DNA from: an uncultured Collinsella sp.
Lineage (GTDB): Bacteria > Actinomycetota > Coriobacteriia > Coriobacteriales > Coriobacteriaceae
DNA: 8,614 nt
Assembly (NCBI GenBank): GCA_902494625.1
Contig: CABUUB010000070.1
Span: forward strand, 1-8,614
Reading direction: 5' to 3'
The stretch's first letter is position 1. Every line of letters starts with the position of its first letter. The notes beneath the pieces were generated by a model that worked only from the letters and a program-made list of their open reading frames with translations, was not told the origin of the DNA and made no database searches. Shown piece by piece: positions 6,342 through 8,614 of this stretch. The translations under genes were made by a program, and so were the position numbers.

Positions 6342-6370
6342 AGGATACGTGGCGTTAGCTGTGCCGTCAA
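6342..6370 (-). promoter_or_regulatory. Vegetative (sigma-A/sigma-70 type) promoter of the str operon
   Basis: On the minus strand, -35 TTGACG at 6370-6365 and -10 TATCCT at 6347-6342 are separated by exactly 17 nt. Both boxes are close to consensus. Transcription should start near 6335, giving a leader of roughly 85-90 nt before the rpsL TTG. The leader contains a weak AGGGG/CCCCT hairpin (about 6305-6323). Confidence 0.8.
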
Positions 6371-6455
6371 CAGACCACGCCGCCGGGCGTATCCCAAAAT
6401 AGGCACATTTCCGCAAATCCTACACAAAAGGACTCCCCTCCTGTGCGCGGGAGCT

Positions 6456-6592
6456 GATTCCCGGGCCGGGCGGCACAGGGGTTAAGTTTGCTGCTCTACA
6501 GTCCTGGCTCGCACGGAGGCCACATTCAGTGGCCTCCGGCTCGTGCGGAACTCGCGACAAACTTAACCCCTGTGCCGCCCGGCCCGGGAATC
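6456..6592. repeat. 137-bp element with perfect 35-bp inverted arms, MITE- or REP-like
   Basis: The left arm 6456-6490 starts GATTCCCGGGCC and ends GGGGTTAAGTTTG; the right arm 6558-6592 is its exact reverse complement. The 67-bp centre holds a second hairpin: CGGAGGCCAC (6514-6523) and its complement (6529-6538) around an ATTCA loop, with CGCA/TGCG pairing outside it after a bulge. The whole can fold into a long cruciform. It lies between the terminator of the sigma/anti-sigma unit and the str promoter, so it is probably in neither main transcript. No obvious target-site duplication flanks it. A non-autonomous mobile element or a large REP doublet is most likely; function is unknown. Confidence 0.75.
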
Positions 6593-6622
6593 CGGCGTGC
6601 TCGTTGGGGCAACGTTCCCCGG

Positions 6623-6654
6623 CAAAAAGGGACAGGTTTATTTTGGTAGGTTTT
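6623..6654 (+). repeat. 32-bp repeat, copy A (inverted partner at 8430-8461)
   Basis: Begins CAAAAAGGGACAGG and ends TTTTGGTAGGTTTT. It matches the reverse complement of 8430-8461 at 31 of 32 positions; the last 24 bp are identical. It lies 30 bp from the 137-bp palindromic element. The ACAGG...TTTTG style resembles REP-type intergenic repeats linked to RAYT transposases, but no such gene is in this window. Confidence 0.85.
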
Positions 6655-6759
6655 ATCTAGGAAAACGGCGCTCTTCACGGTGATCCGCATCCATTTGCCA
6701 CATTCTTCCGAGAATCAGACAAATAGCGTTCAATCTAACCGTCCATATAACGCAAAAGA

Positions 6760-6786
6760 GGCCGCTTCCCCTAGTAGGAAGCGGCC
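6760..6786 (-). terminator. Intrinsic terminator of the sigma/anti-sigma unit
   Basis: GGCCGCTTCC (6760-6769) and GGAAGCGGCC (6777-6786) form a perfect 10-bp stem with a 7-nt loop. On the minus strand it is followed by TCTTTTGC. It starts 7 bp past the stop codon of the anti-sigma gene. Confidence 0.88.
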
Positions 6787-6793
6787 CCAAATC

Positions 6794-7870
6794 TTACGAA
6801 TAGACGATGGTAAAGGGTACTTCTGTTTCGGTCTCTCCTGTTGACGTGCACCTCGTGCCCTCAAGCGTTACTGAGACCACTTGGTCGACATCAATCAACT
6901 TCGTTGGCACCCAGATGTTCTCTCCGCTATTGCGCGCATAAGAAAAATATAAGTTGAACACCCCTGCGTCGTCATCTTCGATAGTCTGCTCCGATCCATC
7001 CTTGTAGCTGACGGTCAGCTTATTATCAACTGCTTCATAGCCCAGATCATCGATGTGCGTCTGGATGGAAAACGGGCTAATCTCAAGAGTCGAGTCATCG
7101 GAGCGGAGTTCCTTTGTATCGACGTACGCTCCAACGCTAAACTCGGGCGTCGATGCCTCGAACGGCTTCGCATCCTCGCCTTCGCCCTCGGTCCACGAGA
7201 TATTCCAGGTGACCGCATGTTGAAAACCTCGCTCGCGATCCATAGAAGCAAAGTACATCGTGCCATTAATGACAGTATCGCTTGATGTGTCCTTATCAAT
7301 GGTGCAGCGTGTGTCAGCCCATTCCTCGCCGAACTTCATGTCGGGCGTGCCGATGCCCTGTTCTTCTTCACCATAAAGAACAAGTTCGCCGATCTCTGCT
7401 GCCGGCTTGTAGCAGTTAACTCCATTTGGATTGGACAACGTAAACGTCACGGCGCCGCAGCCGTTTTGATCGATAGCCATCTCATGGATATCGAGCGTAT
7501 AACCGTTACCCTCGACGGACAGATTAACCTTCTGGACTGCACCCTCCAGGCTTTGGGGCGCGATGCCATCACCAAACTCTCTGGTGTAGGTGTATTTAGT
7601 CCCCGATGAGCCACCGTTGGTCCAGGTAATGGAATCCCCATTGCCGTGGTTTCCCCAGGCTGAGGCAAAATAGCCGGAATTGACAAGGGCGTAGGCGACC
7701 CCTCCGGTCGCCAGCACTCCGGCAAGGCATCCGATCACGGCAACATACAGAGGCTTCGCGTGACCCTTTCGGCGAAGCGGCTCACCAGCAGCGGCATAAA
7801 GAACACGGTCAGCAAGATCGCTATCGGCTTGGACGGACTCGAAGGCCTGCTTGATTTGGTTGGATTTCAC
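6794..7870 (-). CDS. Membrane-anchored putative anti-sigma factor with a large extracellular domain
   Basis: 358-residue single-pass protein. Residues 1-40 are cytoplasmic and basic near the membrane (PLRRKGHAKP, 31-40), a hydrophobic helix spans about 41-63 (LYVAVIGCLAGVLATGGVAY...), and about 290 residues would face outside. The outer part is rich in Gly, Asp, Glu and Thr and looks beta-stranded, with cysteines at 138, 153, 189 and 341. The short inner domain has no cysteine, so the H-x3-C-x2-C zinc anti-sigma motif is absent. The layout is like DUF4179-type partners of ECF sigma factors, but I do not recognise the family with certainty. It starts at GTG 7870, with GAGGAGGG 5 nt upstream inside the sigma gene; the genes overlap by 50 nt. 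The role as sigma inhibitor and surface sensor is inferred from layout and neighbour. A terminator follows directly. Confidence 0.8.
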   Translation of the reverse strand: MKSNQIKQAFESVQADSDLADRVLYAAAGEPLRRKGHAKPLYVAVIGCLAGVLATGGVAYALVNSGYFASAWGNHGNGDSITWTNGGSSGTKYTYTREFGDGIAPQSLEGAVQKVNLSVEGNGYTLDIHEMAIDQNGCGAVTFTLSNPNGVNCYKPAAEIGELVLYGEEEQGIGTPDMKFGEEWADTRCTIDKDTSSDTVINGTMYFASMDRERGFQHAVTWNISWTEGEGEDAKPFEASTPEFSVGAYVDTKELRSDDSTLEISPFSIQTHIDDLGYEAVDNKLTVSYKDGSEQTIEDDDAGVFNLYFSYARNSGENIWVPTKLIDVDQVVSVTLEGTRCTSTGETETEVPFTIVYS

Positions 7871-8339
7871 GGTCGCCCTCCTCTAGGATGAACTTGAGTT
7901 TCGATCTGCCGCGAGCTAAACGCGTTCGAACGGTCGCGGCTGGTACGTGCAGCAACTCGGCAATCTCTGAAGTCGAGAAGCCCAGATAGTAATAGAGCAC
8001 GATGGGGATACGGAATCGTTCCGGAAGCCGCATGACATCTGACAGGACGACCTTGGTCTCATCCTGCGCTGTCGAAAGCGACTCGGCCAGGTTCTCAATA
8101 TCCTCCACACGCCTCCATGGCTTTCGAAAGAGAGATTTGCATTCATTGATCGTGACCCGGATAAGCCATCGACGAAGATGTTCCCAGCTTTCAAATTGCA
8201 CATCGTTTTTGAGTAACTTCAGAAAGACGTCTTGAGCGACATCGTCGGCGTCGGCGCGATCACGCAGGTACGTCAACGCGATCCGAAACACGACATCCCG
8301 GTGGTCTTCGACCGCCTGTCTAAATGTTTGTTCTTCCAT
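7821..8339 (-). CDS. ECF-type (sigma-70 family group 4) RNA polymerase sigma factor
   Basis: 172-residue alternative sigma factor that would direct RNA polymerase to a small stress or envelope regulon. Region 2 spans about 7-73 (FRQAVEDHRDVVFRIALTYL..DADDVAQDVFLKLL, then WLIRVTINECKSLFRK). Region 4 spans about 97-150 (LPERFRIPIVLYYYLGFSTSEIAELL, then VPAATVRTRLARGRSKLK), with the DNA-binding HTH around 121-145. No region 3 separates them, as is typical for ECF factors. The frame is open to 8441, but ATG 8339 is chosen: MEEQTFRQAV gives the usual ECF length and GGAGG lies 5 nt upstream. The longer start would overlap the SigW-like promoter at 8390-8416. Its 3' end overlaps the anti-sigma gene by 50 nt. 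The target genes beyond itself cannot be told from this window. Confidence 0.93.
   Translation of the reverse strand: MEEQTFRQAVEDHRDVVFRIALTYLRDRADADDVAQDVFLKLLKNDVQFESWEHLRRWLIRVTINECKSLFRKPWRRVEDIENLAESLSTAQDETKVVLSDVMRLPERFRIPIVLYYYLGFSTSEIAELLHVPAATVRTRLARGRSKLKFILEEGDREIQPNQAGLRVRPSR
7876..7883 (-). promoter_or_regulatory. Anti-sigma ribosome binding site inside the sigma gene
   Basis: GAGGAGGG on the minus strand, 5 nt before the GTG at 7870. It lies within the sigma coding sequence, implying coupled translation of the pair. Confidence 0.8.
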
Positions 8340-8342
8340 AAT

Positions 8343-8350
8343 CACCTCCC
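8343..8350 (-). promoter_or_regulatory. Sigma-gene ribosome binding site that fixes the start
   Basis: GGGAGGTG on the minus strand; the GGAGG core is 5 nt before ATG 8339. It favours this start over the longer in-frame ATG at 8441. Confidence 0.82.
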
Positions 8351-8389
8351 GGTGACGGTAATGATTCTTGATGAGGACCTCACCATTGA

Positions 8390-8416
8390 TACGCTCTGGC
8401 CGGACGAAATGTTTCA
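8390..8416 (-). promoter_or_regulatory. Candidate ECF (SigW-like) promoter of the sigma/anti-sigma unit
   Basis: On the minus strand, TGAAAC at 8416-8411 and CGTA at 8393-8390 are separated by 17 nt. Bacillus SigW promoters have TGAAAC and CGTA with 16-17 nt between. Transcription would start near 8382, leaving a leader of about 40-45 nt before the sigma ATG. An ECF-type promoter here implies that the sigma factor drives its own operon. Confidence 0.65.
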
Positions 8417-8429
8417 AATTCAAGCAGGA

Positions 8430-8461
8430 AAAACCTACCAAAATAAACCTGTCGCTTTTTG
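8430..8461 (-). repeat. 32-bp repeat, copy B (inverted partner at 6623-6654)
   Basis: Reverse complement of copy A at 31 of 32 positions. It lies 13 bp upstream of the -35 box of the sigma promoter. Its distal part can also pair locally: AACCTGTC (8446-8453) with GGCAGGTT (8461-8468), allowing one G-U pair, around a 7-nt loop. With copy A it brackets the whole sigma/anti-sigma unit. Confidence 0.85.
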
Positions 8462-8497
8462 GCAGGTTCTCTTCAAAAAAAGACCCGCTTCCCTGTT

Positions 8498-8614
8498 TGA
8501 ACTGCGTCCCAAATCTTGGACGCCCTAAATAGCGACTAGGCCGCGAGGGCCTGATTCCGGAACTCCTCCGGGGTCAGGCCCTTCAATCTTACCTGCCTCC
8601 GGCTCGTATTCCAG
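8498..8614 (-). mobile_element. Right end of an IS3-family insertion sequence (partial)
   Basis: From 8498 the plus strand reads TGAACTGCGTCCCAAATC, which begins with TG and resembles IS3-family termini. GCGTCC/GGACGC forms a 6-bp inverted repeat within it (8504-8523). The transposase stop lies 38 bp inside this end, a normal distance. The rest of the element, its other end and any target duplication are outside the window, so the exact boundary is tentative. Confidence 0.65.
8536..8614 (-). CDS. IS3-family transposase, OrfB/InsF type (C-terminal 25 residues)
   Basis: The minus-strand frame entering from the right edge reads WNTSRRQVRLKGLTPEEF, then RNQALAA and a TAG at 8538-8536. This matches the usual end of IS3-family (IS150-like) integrase-domain transposases, which finish with a WYN..R....LKGLSPxEYR block after the catalytic core. 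The catalytic DDE residues lie outside the window, so whether the gene is intact is unknown. The coding stretch includes an 8-bp inverted repeat, GGGCCTGA (8547-8554) with TCAGGCCC (8574-8581). Transcription points towards the sigma unit. Confidence 0.72.
   Translation of the reverse strand, partial: WNTSRRQVRLKGLTPEEFRNQALAA

Larger units (their letters stand above)
6371..6793. other. Gene-free stretch upstream of the str promoter
   Basis: No reading frame here has ribosome-binding or protein-family support, and no tRNA-like fold was seen. It holds the 137-bp palindromic element (6456-6592), one copy of a 32-bp repeat (6623-6654) and a terminator (6760-6786). The remainder, including 6655-6750, shows nothing recognisable. 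Confidence 0.6.

Noticed and set aside
5831..6427. 198-codon minus-strand frame overlapping rpsL and its promoter
   Set aside because: Out of frame with rpsL, it would include the promoter region and has Ser/Arg/Leu-rich content typical of a shadow.
6371..6793. tRNA, CRISPR or riboswitch in the gene-free stretch
   Set aside because: No cloverleaf, no regularly spaced repeats and no known aptamer pattern; the strong structures are the 137-bp palindrome and the terminator.
6839..6848. TGTTGACGTG, a 10-bp match to the fabH-birA operator repeats
   Set aside because: It lies inside the anti-sigma coding sequence, lacks the second half-site and is far from any promoter; probably chance.
8340..8441. 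N-terminal extension of the sigma factor to an ATG at 8441
   Set aside because: It adds 34 residues foreign to ECF factors and covers the likely promoter; the ATG at 8339 has the good ribosome binding site.
8232..8528. 98-codon plus-strand frame over the sigma 5' region and upstream gap
   Set aside because: No ribosome binding site; it runs through the sigma gene, its promoter, repeat copy B and the IS end.

Overview
The window reads as bacterial chromosome from a moderately GC-rich Gram-positive-type genome. The gene sequences and the FabH-ACP-FabK layout suggest an actinobacterium of the Coriobacteriia, perhaps Collinsella or a relative. That assignment is inference from general resemblance, not a database match. 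Nearly all genes lie on the minus strand; birA is the only convincing plus-strand gene.

Layout from left to right. (1) 1-1763, minus: a type II fatty-acid synthesis operon read fabH -> acpP -> fabK, with fabK running off the left edge. (2) 1764-1939: a divergent intergenic region with two near-identical 16-bp imperfect palindromes, 48 bp apart, between fabH and birA. They are candidate operators for a fatty-acid or biotin regulator. (3) 1940-2719, plus: birA, a biotin-protein ligase without the DNA-binding domain. It would charge the biotin carrier of acetyl-CoA carboxylase, the enzyme that supplies malonyl-CoA to FabH, so the two divergent units belong to one metabolic theme. (4) 2780-2816: a very strong bidirectional terminator between convergent birA and rpsJ. 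(5) 2836-6370, minus: the streptomycin (str) operon rpsL-rpsG-fusA-rpsJ, with a clear vegetative promoter upstream of rpsL, TTG start codons on rpsL and rpsJ, and a stem-loop between rpsL and rpsG in the place where S7 regulates the operon in E. coli.

(6) 6371-6793: a gene-free stretch holding a 137-bp element with perfect 35-bp inverted arms, one copy of a 32-bp repeat, and the terminator of the next unit. (7) 6794-8416, minus: a self-contained ECF sigma factor and membrane-anchored putative anti-sigma unit. It has a SigW-like promoter (a sign of autoregulation), a 50-nt gene overlap and its own terminator. An inverted copy of the 32-bp repeat (31/32 identical) lies beyond its promoter, so the whole transcription unit sits between inverted repeats. 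(8) 8498-8614: the end of an IS3-family insertion sequence with the last 25 codons of its transposase.

The left three quarters is ordinary housekeeping sequence. The accessory part is 6400-8614. The best candidates for something undescribed are the repeat-bounded sigma/anti-sigma unit with its unrecognised extracellular domain, the 137-bp palindromic element, and the paired operators between fabH and birA. Residue 88 of ribosomal protein S12 is Arg instead of the usual Lys, a change linked to streptomycin resistance in other bacteria.
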